Positions 8,078 through 17,599 of a stretch of 64,000 nucleotides of DNA are shown here, piece after piece. Within the stretch, counting starts at the first letter, position 1. Every line of letters begins with the position of its first letter. Location of the stretch: assembly GCF_013343715.1 (NCBI RefSeq), contig NZ_JABUNR010000006.1, forward strand, positions 1-64,000, in the 5' to 3' direction. This DNA is from Mesobacillus harenae. Its GTDB lineage: Bacteria; Bacillota; Bacilli; Bacillales; Cytobacillaceae. The translations under genes were made by a program, and so were the position numbers. A model generated the notes under the pieces. The model was not told the DNA's origin, ran no database searches, and saw nothing but the letters and a program-made list of their open reading frames with translations.

Positions 8078-9094
8078 ATGAGAAAAAAGACTAAGCAATT
8101 ATCATTATTAATGTTGGTGTTACTACTTAGTTTTATGACAGCTTGTTCAAATACAGAAGAGTCAAATTCAGAGGGTTCTGAAACGGATAAGCCTGAAAAA
8201 GTCTCATTAAAATTAACCACAGGTAATACATCATCGGCCATTTACGCTTTAGGCGGAGGCTATGCTCAAGTAATTGAGAAAGAGCTTCCCGGTTCTAAAG
8301 TAACCGTAGTAGGCAGTGCTGGCTATGGGGAAAATGCTATATTAGTGGCAACACAACAAGCAGATATCGGAACTACAAGTGGGAAAAATGCGGATGCATC
8401 ATTCAAGGATAAGCCAGAGCTTAAGGAAACACTTGCATATATATCTACTGGACACCAAAACCTGCAGCATGTCGTGGCAACTGCAGAAAGTGGTATAAAA
8501 ACGTTTGACGATTTAAAAGGCAAAAAAGTATCCGTTGGGGAACCTGGAAGCGGAACTGAATTAGTATCAAAAAGTCTTCTTGCTGCCTATGGAATGAATT
8601 ATGAGGATATTAAGCCAGAATATTTATCCTTTACAGAATCTGTGGATGCAATCCAGAATAATCGGGTTGATGCCATCTTAATTACGACCTTGCTGCCTAA
8701 TCCAGGGATTTTGTCATTAGCTACACAAAAAGATCTCGTTTTCCTAGAGGTTGATGCCGAACATGTTAAGAAACTGAGTGAAGATTTTGGCGGAAGATTT
8801 GTAGATGCAAAAATCCCAGCTGGGATCTATGATGGGCAAACCGAAGAGATTTTAACGGCCGGCTCTCCGGCTGGATATGTAGTTCATAAGGAAATGTCTG
8901 AAGAAATAGCTTATAACCTAACCAAAATCTTTATCGAAAATGCTCCTGACGTTGAAAAAGTACACCCTGCAGCATCACAGTGGACGAAAGAAAATGCATT
9001 ATTAGGTACAGATTTTCCATACCATCCTGGAGCTGTTAAATATTATAAAGAGATAGGAATTTGGGACGATAGAATCGATGGTGCATACGAATAA
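8078..9094 (+). CDS. TAXI-family TRAP solute-binding lipoprotein
   Basis: A 338-aa extracytoplasmic binding protein. A lipoprotein signal with Cys at residue 23 (LLSFMTAC) anchors it outside the membrane. The body has TAXI-family features (LTTGNTSSAIYALGGGYAQV near the front, QADIGTTSG, then GEPGSGTELV). It delivers the substrate to the permease directly upstream, with AAGGGGG before its ATG. TAXI systems carry varied organic acids; the neighbouring acyl-CoA synthetase suggests a carboxylate. An inverted repeat follows that may lower transcription into the enzyme genes. Confidence 0.9.
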   Translation: MRKKTKQLSLLMLVLLLSFMTACSNTEESNSEGSETDKPEKVSLKLTTGNTSSAIYALGGGYAQVIEKELPGSKVTVVGSAGYGENAILVATQQADIGTTSGKNADASFKDKPELKETLAYISTGHQNLQHVVATAESGIKTFDDLKGKKVSVGEPGSGTELVSKSLLAAYGMNYEDIKPEYLSFTESVDAIQNNRVDAILITTLLPNPGILSLATQKDLVFLEVDAEHVKKLSEDFGGRFVDAKIPAGIYDGQTEEILTAGSPAGYVVHKEMSEEIAYNLTKIFIENAPDVEKVHPAASQWTKENALLGTDFPYHPGAVKYYKEIGIWDDRIDGAYE

Positions 9095-9120
9095 TAAACT
9101 AGTGTCCTAGTTTCATGTAT

Positions 9121-9157
9121 TAGGGCTTAGGATTCATAAAACAGAAGCTAAGCCCTA
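9121..9157 (+). terminator. Hairpin between binding protein and CoA-synthetase genes
   Basis: Stem TAGGGCTTAG (9121-9130) with CTAAGCCCTA (9148-9157), then TAAATTTTTG. The T-run is weak, so it may be a partial terminator or an mRNA 3' stabiliser that lets the binding protein be made in excess. Confidence 0.55.
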
Positions 9158-9185
9158 TAAATTTTTGTTAATAAGGGGGAAGATC

Positions 9186-10601
9186 ATGGAGAGTGCAACT
9201 CTACCTTTACAAGATTCATTGAAAGCAGCATTCAAACCTAATTCAATTGCAATTATAGGTGCATCAAATGGTCCTAGACTTGGCGGGGCTGAAATGCGTC
9301 TGCTAATACATTCAGGCTTTAAAGGTGAGATTTATCCTATTAATCCAAAAGAATCGATTATACAAGGAAAGCAAGCTTATCCTTCCATTTTAGATGTACC
9401 TGGTCCGGTTGATCGTGCTTCAATTATTGTTCCAGCCAGTAAGGTTCTTCAAGTAGTGAAAGAGTGCGGTGAAAAAGGTGTAAAGGTCGTACAAATTTAC
9501 TCAGCTGGATTCGGAGAAATGGGGCAGAAAGGGGAACAAATTGAAAGGGAAATGGTGGAAATAGCACATCATTACCAAATGAGAATCATTGGACCTAATT
9601 GCATTGGCACATATTGTCCCTCTAGTGGACTTAATTTTACAAAAGGAGCTTCTAAAGAAACGGGTAACATTGCCTTTGTTTCTCAAAGTGGAGGAATTGC
9701 TTTTGACATGGTAACTAGAGGCCATATTATGGGCATTCACTATAGCAAAGTGATTTCGGTTGGTAATTGTATTGATTTAGACCACTCAGATTACCTCGAG
9801 TACTTAGCTGATGATGAGGAAACAGAGATCATTGGCTTTTATATTGAAAGTGTAAGAAATGGCAGGAAATTCGTGAAGGCATTGCAAAAAGCCGCCTCTA
9901 AAAAAACAGTGGTCATCTTAAAAGGCGGCAGAACAGCATCAGGATCTCAATCGGTTGCATCGCATACTGGAAGTGTGGCAGGAGATTTTCAAATTTGGAA
10001 TGCGTTATTTAAACAGACAGGGGCTATCCCGGTAACTAGTATTGAAGAGATGCTGATCACATTGTTAAGTCAACAAAAAATTAAACGTTTTGTCGATAAG
10101 AAAATTGCAATCGTTGGCAATGGTGGTGGAGCAACGGTGCTTGCGACGGACTATTGTGAAGAAGTGAACATAGAATTAGCACAACTGCAACCAAAATCAG
10201 CTGAGAAATTAACTAGTTTAGGAGTAGCTGAAAATGGACGGAATATAAACCCTATTGATATGCCGGCCGGCCAGCTGGCCGCCGAGGAAGGAAAGTTATT
10301 TGGAGAGGTTGTAAAAACACTCTGTGAAGATGAAGAGGTAGGGTATCTGCTTTTTCATTTTAATCTAATACCTATCATGAATTATATGGACTTAGAGAAT
10401 ATCGTCCAAAAAATGATAGAGAAATTAAAAGTAGTTGACCGGACCAAAACGAATCTTATCGGTGTATTACGATATAACGGAGATCCAGAGGTAGAAAATA
10501 TAAGATTTAAAGCCGCAAAACTATTAGAGAGTCAAGGTATTCCTGTTTTTTCAACGATTGAACAAGGGTTAGATGGAATTAGCAGCGTTGTAAACCATTA
10601 A
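9186..10601 (+). CDS. ADP-forming acyl-CoA synthetase, alpha subunit
   Basis: A 471-aa protein with an N-terminal CoA-binding Rossmann domain (NSIAIIGASNGPRLGG, about residues 15-140) and succinyl-CoA-ligase-like domains. The ASHTGSVAG motif carries the predicted phosphohistidine, His260. With the ATP-grasp subunit encoded next it forms an acid:CoA ligase that makes acyl-CoA from a carboxylic acid, ATP and CoA, giving ADP. The ATG at 9186 has AAGGGGGAAG six bases upstream; an earlier in-frame ATG at 9165 has none. It probably activates the acid imported by the TRAP system for the carboxylase below. Confidence 0.85.
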   Translation: MESATLPLQDSLKAAFKPNSIAIIGASNGPRLGGAEMRLLIHSGFKGEIYPINPKESIIQGKQAYPSILDVPGPVDRASIIVPASKVLQVVKECGEKGVKVVQIYSAGFGEMGQKGEQIEREMVEIAHHYQMRIIGPNCIGTYCPSSGLNFTKGASKETGNIAFVSQSGGIAFDMVTRGHIMGIHYSKVISVGNCIDLDHSDYLEYLADDEETEIIGFYIESVRNGRKFVKALQKAASKKTVVILKGGRTASGSQSVASHTGSVAGDFQIWNALFKQTGAIPVTSIEEMLITLLSQQKIKRFVDKKIAIVGNGGGATVLATDYCEEVNIELAQLQPKSAEKLTSLGVAENGRNINPIDMPAGQLAAEEGKLFGEVVKTLCEDEEVGYLLFHFNLIPIMNYMDLENIVQKMIEKLKVVDRTKTNLIGVLRYNGDPEVENIRFKAAKLLESQGIPVFSTIEQGLDGISSVVNH

Positions 10602-10617
10602 GAAATGGAGGGTCTAC

Positions 10618-11301
10618 ATGGAAACCGCGGAAATGCAAACAATCATATTGAATGAAATTGAAAGCAGGCAGCTGTTGGAAGACCAAAATATTAATCTAAA
10701 TAAATACGCTTTTACTAGAACAAAAGAGGAAGCAGTTAATCAGGCTAGAACCATGCAATTCCCGTTAGTCATGAAGGTTGTTTCTCCAGTGATTGTTCAT
10801 AAAAGTGATTTTGGAGGTGTGCAGGTAGGGCTTAAAACAGTAGAAGAGGTTGAACAGGCCTATGATCGTATTTATGAGAATGCTGCAAGAAAAGGTGTAC
10901 TCCGCAATGAGATTGAAGGTGTAGTGGTCCAAGAGATGATCGAGGGTGTGCAAGAAATATTGGTGGGGATTAAAAGAGATCCCATCTTTGGTCCAGTCCT
11001 AGTTATCGGAATAGGCGGAATCTTTGTTGAGTTATTTAAGGATGTCCAACTAGGAATTTGTCCTTTAACAGAGGAAGATGTTTCGAAAATGATAGAAGGG
11101 TTAAAGGGTTTTCCTTTGTTAAATGGTTTCCGTGGAAGAAAACAGGCTGATGTGAACGCGCTAATCTCCTTAAGCCAAAAAGTTTCTGCTATGGCCATGG
11201 AAAATGAACAAATTGTAGAAATGGATCTCAATCCAGTAATTCTTAAAGAAAATGGCTATGGAGCAGTAGCTGTTGATGCAAGGATAGTGTTGAAACAATA
11301 A
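10618..11301 (+). CDS. ADP-forming acyl-CoA synthetase, beta (ATP-grasp) subunit
   Basis: A 227-aa ATP-grasp protein (ATP-grasp_5 type) with FPLVMKVVSPVIVHKSDFGG near the front and the later ILVGIKRDPIFGPVLVIG and MDLNPVI motifs. It is the nucleotide-binding half of the acid:CoA ligase and is the usual size for split beta subunits. It starts 16 bases after the alpha gene behind GGAGGG, so the two should be made together. Substrate unknown; family members act on acetate, propionate, branched-chain and aryl acids. Confidence 0.85.
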   Translation: METAEMQTIILNEIESRQLLEDQNINLNKYAFTRTKEEAVNQARTMQFPLVMKVVSPVIVHKSDFGGVQVGLKTVEEVEQAYDRIYENAARKGVLRNEIEGVVVQEMIEGVQEILVGIKRDPIFGPVLVIGIGGIFVELFKDVQLGICPLTEEDVSKMIEGLKGFPLLNGFRGRKQADVNALISLSQKVSAMAMENEQIVEMDLNPVILKENGYGAVAVDARIVLKQ

Positions 11302-11319
11302 GGGAAGACGGAGGTAAAG

Positions 11320-12933
11320 ATGGACAATAATGTTGAATTACACCAAAAGAAAGACCTTGATAAAACCAACAGTGAACATGAACATACTTGGCAGGCTGAA
11401 TTGGATGAAATTCAACTAAGACAGCAATATGCTGAAAAGCTTGGAGGAGAAAAAAATATAAAAAGGCAGCATGATTCTGGGAAACTTACATCTCGAGAAA
11501 GAATTCATTCATTACTTGATGAAGGAAGTTTCCACGAATATGGTGCTCTAACTGGAAAAGCAAATTACGATCAAGATGGAAATTTCATAGACTCCATACC
11601 ATCCAATATTGTAATCGGGAAAGGGAAAATAAAAAAACAAAAGGTTGTTGTTTCTGCAGATGACTTCACAGTAAGAGGTGGTTCTTCGGAAGCAGCATCT
11701 CCAGAAAAAATGGTATTTGCAGAAAATCTTGCTTTGGACCTGCAAGCTCCATTGATTCGCCTGGTTGATGCAGCTGGAGGAAGTATACGTTTACTGGAGA
11801 AAAATCAATCAACCAAAATACCAGGCTATGCTCAGTGGAATATGGCGGAAATGATGGGACAGATTCCCGTTATAGGAGTGGCACTCGGTCCTTGTGCCGG
11901 CCTTGGTGCACTCCGTGTTGTTGCCTCTCATTTCTCTGTGATGGTGAAAGGAACAAGCCAAGTATTCGCAGCCGGTCCTCAGGTAGTTGCCCCAGGGGTC
12001 AAAGAAAATGTTACAAAAGAAGAGCTTGGCGGAAGTCAAGTCCATGTCCATAAGAGTGGCGCAGTCCATAATGAAGCGAAGGATGAATATGATGCGCTTA
12101 ATCAAGTAAAAAAGTTTTTATCCTACTTACCTTCTAACATTTACAAACTTCCAGCTCGGATTCCATCATCTGATCCAATCGATCGCTGTGAGGACGAACT
12201 TGCTTCAATCATCCCTCGTGATAAAAGAAAAGTCTATAAAATGCGAAAAGTTTTAGAGTTAATTTTTGATAAGGATTCCCTATTTGAAATGAGAAAGCAT
12301 TATGGGAGATCAACGATAACAATGTTTGGCAGAATCAATGGCTATCCAGTCGGAATTATGGCAAATGATCCATACATATATGGTGGGTCAATGAGTGCCG
12401 AATCAGCTGAAAAGATAGAGAACTTTGTGGATCTATGTGACACCTTCCATTTGCCGATTGTCAATCTAGTGGATCAGCCAGGTGTATCCATTGGATCTCA
12501 AGCAGAGGCAAAAGGAACGATAAAGAAGGCAATTCGGGCCATGATGACTTTATCCCAAGTAAATATACCTTGGAGTACGGTTTTTATAAGAAGATCTTTT
12601 GGTGTAGCGGGTGCAGCATATGCACCGCGTGGAAGAGCAAATGTCCGGTACGCTTGGCCTTCAGCACACTGGGGTTCAATTCCTGTTGAAGGAGGAGTAG
12701 AAGCAGCATTTAGAAAAGAACTAGGAAACGCAGAAGATCCTGAACAGAAACTTAAAGATCTAATTGATTATTATAAGCGGTTTGAATCACCACTAAGAAC
12801 GGCGGAACGATTTGGAATAGAGGAGATGATTGATCCTAGAAGGACTAGGCCAATCCTAGCTGAATGGGTAGAAGAAGCCTATGACCAGCTGCCTCAACTG
12901 GTGGGTCCTAGGGGACGCACAATGCGAATTTAA
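11320..12933 (+). CDS. Acyl-CoA carboxylase carboxyltransferase subunit 1
   Basis: A 537-aa biotin-dependent carboxyltransferase of the propionyl-/methylmalonyl-CoA type with two crotonase-fold halves. Oxyanion-loop glycines are seen (LGPCAGLGALRVVASHFSV in the first half; FGVAGAAYAPRGRANVRYAW in the second), as is the VNLVDQPG motif. A charged N-terminal extension of about 25 residues precedes the normal start. It moves CO2 from carboxybiotin to an acyl-CoA. It resembles the third carboxyltransferase at 54311 much more than its own neighbour at 12958. GGAGG precedes the ATG. Confidence 0.88.
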   Translation: MDNNVELHQKKDLDKTNSEHEHTWQAELDEIQLRQQYAEKLGGEKNIKRQHDSGKLTSRERIHSLLDEGSFHEYGALTGKANYDQDGNFIDSIPSNIVIGKGKIKKQKVVVSADDFTVRGGSSEAASPEKMVFAENLALDLQAPLIRLVDAAGGSIRLLEKNQSTKIPGYAQWNMAEMMGQIPVIGVALGPCAGLGALRVVASHFSVMVKGTSQVFAAGPQVVAPGVKENVTKEELGGSQVHVHKSGAVHNEAKDEYDALNQVKKFLSYLPSNIYKLPARIPSSDPIDRCEDELASIIPRDKRKVYKMRKVLELIFDKDSLFEMRKHYGRSTITMFGRINGYPVGIMANDPYIYGGSMSAESAEKIENFVDLCDTFHLPIVNLVDQPGVSIGSQAEAKGTIKKAIRAMMTLSQVNIPWSTVFIRRSFGVAGAAYAPRGRANVRYAWPSAHWGSIPVEGGVEAAFRKELGNAEDPEQKLKDLIDYYKRFESPLRTAERFGIEEMIDPRRTRPILAEWVEEAYDQLPQLVGPRGRTMRI

Positions 12934-12957
12934 ATTCTGCAAGGAGGTGCCAATCTT

Positions 12958-14490
12958 ATGAAATTTGAAGAACAGATTGCCGAGCATGAACGGCGAAAAA
13001 AAGAAGCCATGCGTATGGGTGGAGAGAAAAAGCTAAGCAAGCTGCGCGAACAAGGGATACTAAATGCGAGAGAACGAATGGATTATTTGTTTAATGATGG
13101 GACTTTTGTTGAATCTGGATTGTTTGCAACATCTTTTCGGCCAGAGAAAAAGGATCAGACTCCAGCGGATGGAAAAGTAACAGGATTCGGAAAGATAAAC
13201 GGACGGGATGTATGTGCGATCGTAAATGATTTTACGGTTATGGGTTCCTCCAGCAGCCGAACAAACAGTAAGAAGATGGCTCATATGAAAAGTGTTGCTA
13301 AAAAGCGTGGGATACCAGTTGTTTTCCTTGGTGAGTCAACAGGAGCAAGAATGCCCGATGTAATGGGTGCTGATAGTATGGGAGGTTCATCGAACCCAAC
13401 ACAGTATCAAAGAATGAGGGAAAACCCTTGGGTTTCTGCAGTTTTAGGAAACTGTTTTGGCTCATCTGCTTGGTATGCATCCATGTCAGATTTCAATGTG
13501 ATGAAAAAAGGATCGATTATGGCAGTCTCAAGTCCGCGGTTAACCTCTCTCGCCACAAGAGAACAAGTTGATCCTGAAGTATTAGGGGGCTGGAAGATGC
13601 ATTCGGAAACGACCGGTTTCGCTGATATGGTCGTTGAAACCGATGAGGAAGCCATCGACGCTATTAAAACATTTTTAAGTTATTTGCCAAGTAATCATAA
13701 TGAAGCACCCCCTATTGCCCCTGTACCAAAAGGGTCAGATGAGGCGATTAAAAACATATTGGAATTAATACCTGAATCAAACAAAAGTGTCTATGATGTT
13801 CGTAAGGTAATAAAAGCCATCGTTGATAAGGATAGTTATTTTGAATTAAAGCCCAAATTCGGCAAAACGGTCGTAACCTCTCTGGCTCGACTAAATGGGA
13901 AAACCGTCGGAGTTGTTGCCAATAACCCGCTAATGAAAGGCGGAGCTCTTGATGCAGATGCATGTGATAAGGTCGTCAGCTTTTTAGTATTATGTGATTC
14001 TTATAATATTCCGCTTGTCTTTATGGTAGACCAGCCAGGTTTTCTAATAGGGATAGAGGCTGAGAAAAAGCGCATGCCTGGAAAAGTAATGAACTGGATG
14101 AATGCACTCTCTTTATGCACAGTCCCTAAAATATCGGTTATTTTACGGAAAAGCTATGGCCAGGCGTTCTTAAATATGGGCGGTGGCGGTAATGCTGACG
14201 AAACGGTTGCCTGGTGGACTGCAGACGTTAGTTTTATGGATCCAGGTTCTGCAGTCAGTATTGTGTATGGTGTTAACGAAAAAGATGATCCTGAGAGATT
14301 CCAAGAACTGCTAACAGAAATGAAAAAAGATACTTCAGCTTACGATATGGCGGCTGTTTATGGAACACAGTCAGTTATTGATCCAAGAGAAACAAGAGAC
14401 TACTTGATAGATATGCTAGATATTCACCAAATGCGATTAACAAACGGTATTGGCCAACATTTGATGCGCGCATGGCCAACAAGTTATTAA
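12958..14490 (+). CDS. Acyl-CoA carboxylase carboxyltransferase subunit 2 (divergent)
   Basis: A 510-aa second carboxyltransferase in the same operon. It keeps the overall architecture (GKVTGFGKINGRDV, VFLGESTGARMPD, VFMVDQPGFLIG, YGQAFLNMGGGGNADETVAW) but differs in acyl-CoA-binding loops and lacks the ADDFTVRGGS motif of its neighbour, having NDFTVMGSSS instead. Two unlike carboxyltransferases in one operon suggest a heteromeric enzyme or two acyl-CoA substrates. AAGGAGG lies ten bases before the ATG. The substrate cannot be read from sequence. Confidence 0.85.
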   Translation: MKFEEQIAEHERRKKEAMRMGGEKKLSKLREQGILNARERMDYLFNDGTFVESGLFATSFRPEKKDQTPADGKVTGFGKINGRDVCAIVNDFTVMGSSSSRTNSKKMAHMKSVAKKRGIPVVFLGESTGARMPDVMGADSMGGSSNPTQYQRMRENPWVSAVLGNCFGSSAWYASMSDFNVMKKGSIMAVSSPRLTSLATREQVDPEVLGGWKMHSETTGFADMVVETDEEAIDAIKTFLSYLPSNHNEAPPIAPVPKGSDEAIKNILELIPESNKSVYDVRKVIKAIVDKDSYFELKPKFGKTVVTSLARLNGKTVGVVANNPLMKGGALDADACDKVVSFLVLCDSYNIPLVFMVDQPGFLIGIEAEKKRMPGKVMNWMNALSLCTVPKISVILRKSYGQAFLNMGGGGNADETVAWWTADVSFMDPGSAVSIVYGVNEKDDPERFQELLTEMKKDTSAYDMAAVYGTQSVIDPRETRDYLIDMLDIHQMRLTNGIGQHLMRAWPTSY

Positions 14491-14509
14491 ATATATGGGG
14501 GTATACAAA

Positions 14510-14731
14510 ATGGCATTAACTGAAGTGACTGTAGAAATAACAGGTTCTATATGGAAAATTGAAGTAAGTGAAGGGGTTCAAGTCGAGGAAGATGATACGC
14601 TAATTATCATGGAATCCATGAAGATGGAAATCCCTTTATTATCTCCAGTAAGTGGTACTGTGAAAGAGCTTAAGGTGAAGGAAGGTGACTCAGTATCTGA
14701 AGGGGAGGTTGCCGTTATAATAGAAGGTTAA
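14510..14731 (+). CDS. Minimal biotin carboxyl carrier protein
   Basis: A 73-aa biotinyl domain with nothing else attached. The biotin-accepting lysine is Lys38 in the motif MESMKME. It carries CO2 between the biotin carboxylase at 14847 and the carboxyltransferases upstream. The ATG at 14510 has GGGGG about six bases upstream; an earlier start at 14495 lacks a site. A free-standing single-domain carrier of this size is seen in Bacillus acyl-CoA carboxylase clusters. A strong terminator follows at once. Confidence 0.9.
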   Translation: MALTEVTVEITGSIWKIEVSEGVQVEEDDTLIIMESMKMEIPLLSPVSGTVKELKVKEGDSVSEGEVAVIIEG

Positions 14732-14742
14732 CCTATATTGAT

Positions 14743-14784
14743 GCCCTTACTTTCTGATTTTGAAAGTAAGGGCGGCTTTATTTA
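14743..14784 (+). terminator. Terminator after biotin carrier gene
   Basis: Perfect 12-bp stem GCCCTTACTTTC / GAAAGTAAGGGC (14743-14754 with 14762-14773) then GGCTTTATTT. It splits the biotin carboxylase from the preceding genes unless read through. Confidence 0.75.
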
Positions 14785-14846
14785 AGCTAGGTGCGAAACG
14801 AGAAAATAAAAACTCATAAAATCAAGAGAATACGAGGTGGAGTGTA

Positions 14847-16199
14847 ATGTTTCAAAAAATACTTATTGCTAACCGAGGAGAGATTGCTGTTAGAGTTATT
14901 AGAACATGTAATAAACTTGGAGTTAAAACTGTTGCTGTATATTCCGAAGCAGATGCAGAATCTCCACATGTCAAAATGGCAGATGAAGCCTATCTAATTG
15001 GTGGAGCTCGAGTAAATGAAAGTTATTTAAATGTAGAAAAAATTATTGAAGTTGCCAAAGAGACAGAGGCTGAAGCAATTCATCCTGGTTATGGTCTTTT
15101 ATCGGAAAACGAAAACTTTGCCCTTAGGTGTGAGAAAGAGGGAATCACTTTCATTGGCCCATCTCCAGACGTCATTGCTAAAATGGGAAGCAAAATAGAA
15201 TCGAGAAAAGCAATGAAAGAAGCAGGTGTTCCATTCGTACCAGGTATCACCTATCATTTAAAAGATGCTGAGGAGGCTGTCGAGATTGCTGCAGGAATGG
15301 GCTATCCAGTCATGTTAAAGGCATCCGCAGGCGGGGGTGGCATTGGCATGCAGTTAGTCCGTAACAATGAGGAATTAACAAAAGCATTTTCAGGGAATCA
15401 AAAACGAGCGACAGACTTCTTTGGAGACGGAGCCATGTATGTTGAAAAGTACATCGAAAATCCTCGCCATATTGAAGTTCAAATTCTAGCAGATGAACAG
15501 GGGAACACTGTTTATTTATGGGAACGAGAATGTTCCATTCAACGCCGACATCAAAAAGTGGTAGAAGAAGCACCTTCGCCATTTTTAGATGAAGAAACCC
15601 GAAGAAAGATGGGAGAAACTGCGGTAAACGCAGCAATATCTCTTAACTATAAAAACGCTGGAACGATTGAATTTCTTGTCGATGAAGAAAAAAACTTTTA
15701 CTTTCTAGAAATGAACACAAGGCTGCAAGTTGAGCATCCAGTCACGGAAGAAATTACAGGACTTGATCTTGTCGAGGAACAGTTAAAAATAGCAGCAGGA
15801 CAGCAGCTATCGTTTAAGCAAGAAGAGGTCAAACGTAATGGTCATGCGATAGAAGTAAGAATATATGCAGAGGATCCGATAACTTTCTTTCCTTCTCCAG
15901 GCACAATAAGCAAATTCAGAATACCAGTAGGAGAAGGTATTCGTCATGAGTTGGCAGTGGAAGAAGGATCTGCCGTTACTCCCTTTTATGATCCCATGAT
16001 TGCAAAACTGATTATCCATGCTGAAGATCGTCGTTCTTCCATTAAACAAATGATTAACGCTTTAGAAGAATATAAGATCGAGGGGATCAAAACAAATATC
16101 CCTATGCTAATACAAGTTTTAAGTCATGAGGCATTTGAGAGAGGAGATACAACAACAAGTTTTATAGAAAGATATATTAAGAAGAAAATAAAAGCTTAA
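14847..16199 (+). CDS. Biotin carboxylase subunit of acyl-CoA carboxylase
   Basis: A 450-aa biotin carboxylase. The N-terminal domain opens FQKILIANRGEIAVRVIRTC, the ATP-grasp domain has KASAGGGGIGMQL, and the catalytic stretch EMNTRLQVEHPVTE is intact, with the usual C-terminal domain. It carboxylates the biotin on the carrier protein using ATP and bicarbonate. It has no fused biotinyl domain, matching the separate carrier upstream. The terminator and 115-base gap before it suggest a promoter of its own, so it might also serve the orphan carboxyltransferase at 54311. GAGGTGGAG precedes the ATG. Confidence 0.92.
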   Translation: MFQKILIANRGEIAVRVIRTCNKLGVKTVAVYSEADAESPHVKMADEAYLIGGARVNESYLNVEKIIEVAKETEAEAIHPGYGLLSENENFALRCEKEGITFIGPSPDVIAKMGSKIESRKAMKEAGVPFVPGITYHLKDAEEAVEIAAGMGYPVMLKASAGGGGIGMQLVRNNEELTKAFSGNQKRATDFFGDGAMYVEKYIENPRHIEVQILADEQGNTVYLWERECSIQRRHQKVVEEAPSPFLDEETRRKMGETAVNAAISLNYKNAGTIEFLVDEEKNFYFLEMNTRLQVEHPVTEEITGLDLVEEQLKIAAGQQLSFKQEEVKRNGHAIEVRIYAEDPITFFPSPGTISKFRIPVGEGIRHELAVEEGSAVTPFYDPMIAKLIIHAEDRRSSIKQMINALEEYKIEGIKTNIPMLIQVLSHEAFERGDTTTSFIERYIKKKIKA

Positions 16200-16439
16200 A
16201 TGCTCTAACTATGGTATTGCCGGCAGATCTACTTTTGTTGGTGAAAGGGCTATTAATTTAAAATTAATTCCCATAAGTTTTTATGAATTCCCATGAGTTC
16301 TGAATTAATTAAAAGTTTCCCGATATTAGAATATTATCGTGCCAACTTCCGGAACATTTATTCCAAAAAATGTAAGAGGGAATGTTTTAATGGTTTCAAA
16401 TCTTTTCTAATGAGGGTTTGTCTTGTAGATCTTTAGGTT

Positions 16440-17538
16440 TTGGAGATGGAAAATATGATGAGGTTAAGAGTCGGTTTCAATAAAGAAAAGGGTTTCCGGT
16501 TTTTATATATATTTGCCTTTGGATTACTTGGCGGATACACATTTTCCTTTTTTAATTTACCGTTATCATGGGTTCTTGGTCCCATGCTCTTTACCCTCAT
16601 TTTCACAATGACCTATAGGGAGGCATATATCCCTCCGTCTTGTACGATTTCCGGTTTTTTCATTCTAGGTATTTCTTTAGGTCTTTATTTTGTTCCGAGT
16701 ACGGGGGCTGTGATTGTTGACAATATCAAATATATTGTTGTGATGTCATTAGTTACTATTATGCTTGGCATGATAAACGGTTTCTTTTATAAAAAACTTT
16801 TTAAACTTGACTGGATGACCGTTATTTTCGGAAGCATACCAGGCGGATTATCACAAATGGTTGAAATAGGGAAAGAATTAGGAGGGAAACCGGAGATTAT
16901 TGCAATCCAGCAAACCCTGCGAATTGTATTAGTTGTTGCAATTATCCCAACCATAATGTTTTTCGCTGCAGATTCTAAACCTTCCGCTGCAGTTACGGTA
17001 AATGCGATTGAGGATTATAGTTTCTTTGACGTTTTCCTTTTAATCGGACTAGGAATTTTAGGGATATTTATTGGAAAAGTTTTAAGAATTCCTATCCCTT
17101 ATTTTACTGGGCCTTTAATGATTATTTCGGTTATTTCATTGTCCGGTTATGATTTGGTTGAAATGCCCTCTATTTTGCTTCATCTTGCTCAAGTTTTTAT
17201 CGGAATAACAATTGGGACTTATTTTAAAAAGAGCAATTTCTACGAGTACATAAGTATTTGCTGCTTGGCTTTTTCTCAGGCATTTCATTAACGGCTTTGA
17301 GTCTTCTAACCGCATTTCTATTAACGAAATGGGGAAACATTGATTTGCTTACAGCTATACTTAGCACTGCACCTGGAGGAGTAGCTGAAATGAGCATAAC
17401 AGCTGTTGCGATTGATGCCAATGTTCCGCTTGTAACCGCTTTTCAAGTTATCCGTATGGTGTTAGCCGTATTATTTTACCTAAAGTAATCGTAGCCATTT
17501 CAAGAAGGGTAAAAATCAAAGATGCTTTGGAACATTAA
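16440..17538 (+). pseudogene. AbrB-family membrane protein, two frameshifts
   Basis: A membrane protein of the AbrB/ammonia-monooxygenase-regulator-like family (duplicated hydrophobic domain; GSIPGGLSQMVEIGKELGG in the first half, STAPGGVAEMSITAVAIDAN in the second). The first frame stops at 17291, but the protein continues in a second frame (KYLLLGFFSGISLTALSLLT) from about 17247, and after LAVLF near 17480 in a third frame, PKVIVAISRRVKIKDALEH, to a stop at 17538. Each change equals one missing base. The full protein would be about 365 aa, normal for the family. It is a recent pseudogene or carries two sequencing errors. Confidence 0.8.
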
Positions 17539-17599
17539 TTCTCGGATTGTGAACAATTATAGGGGAGAAGTAAAGCTCCAACTCCAAGGGGGGATATAG

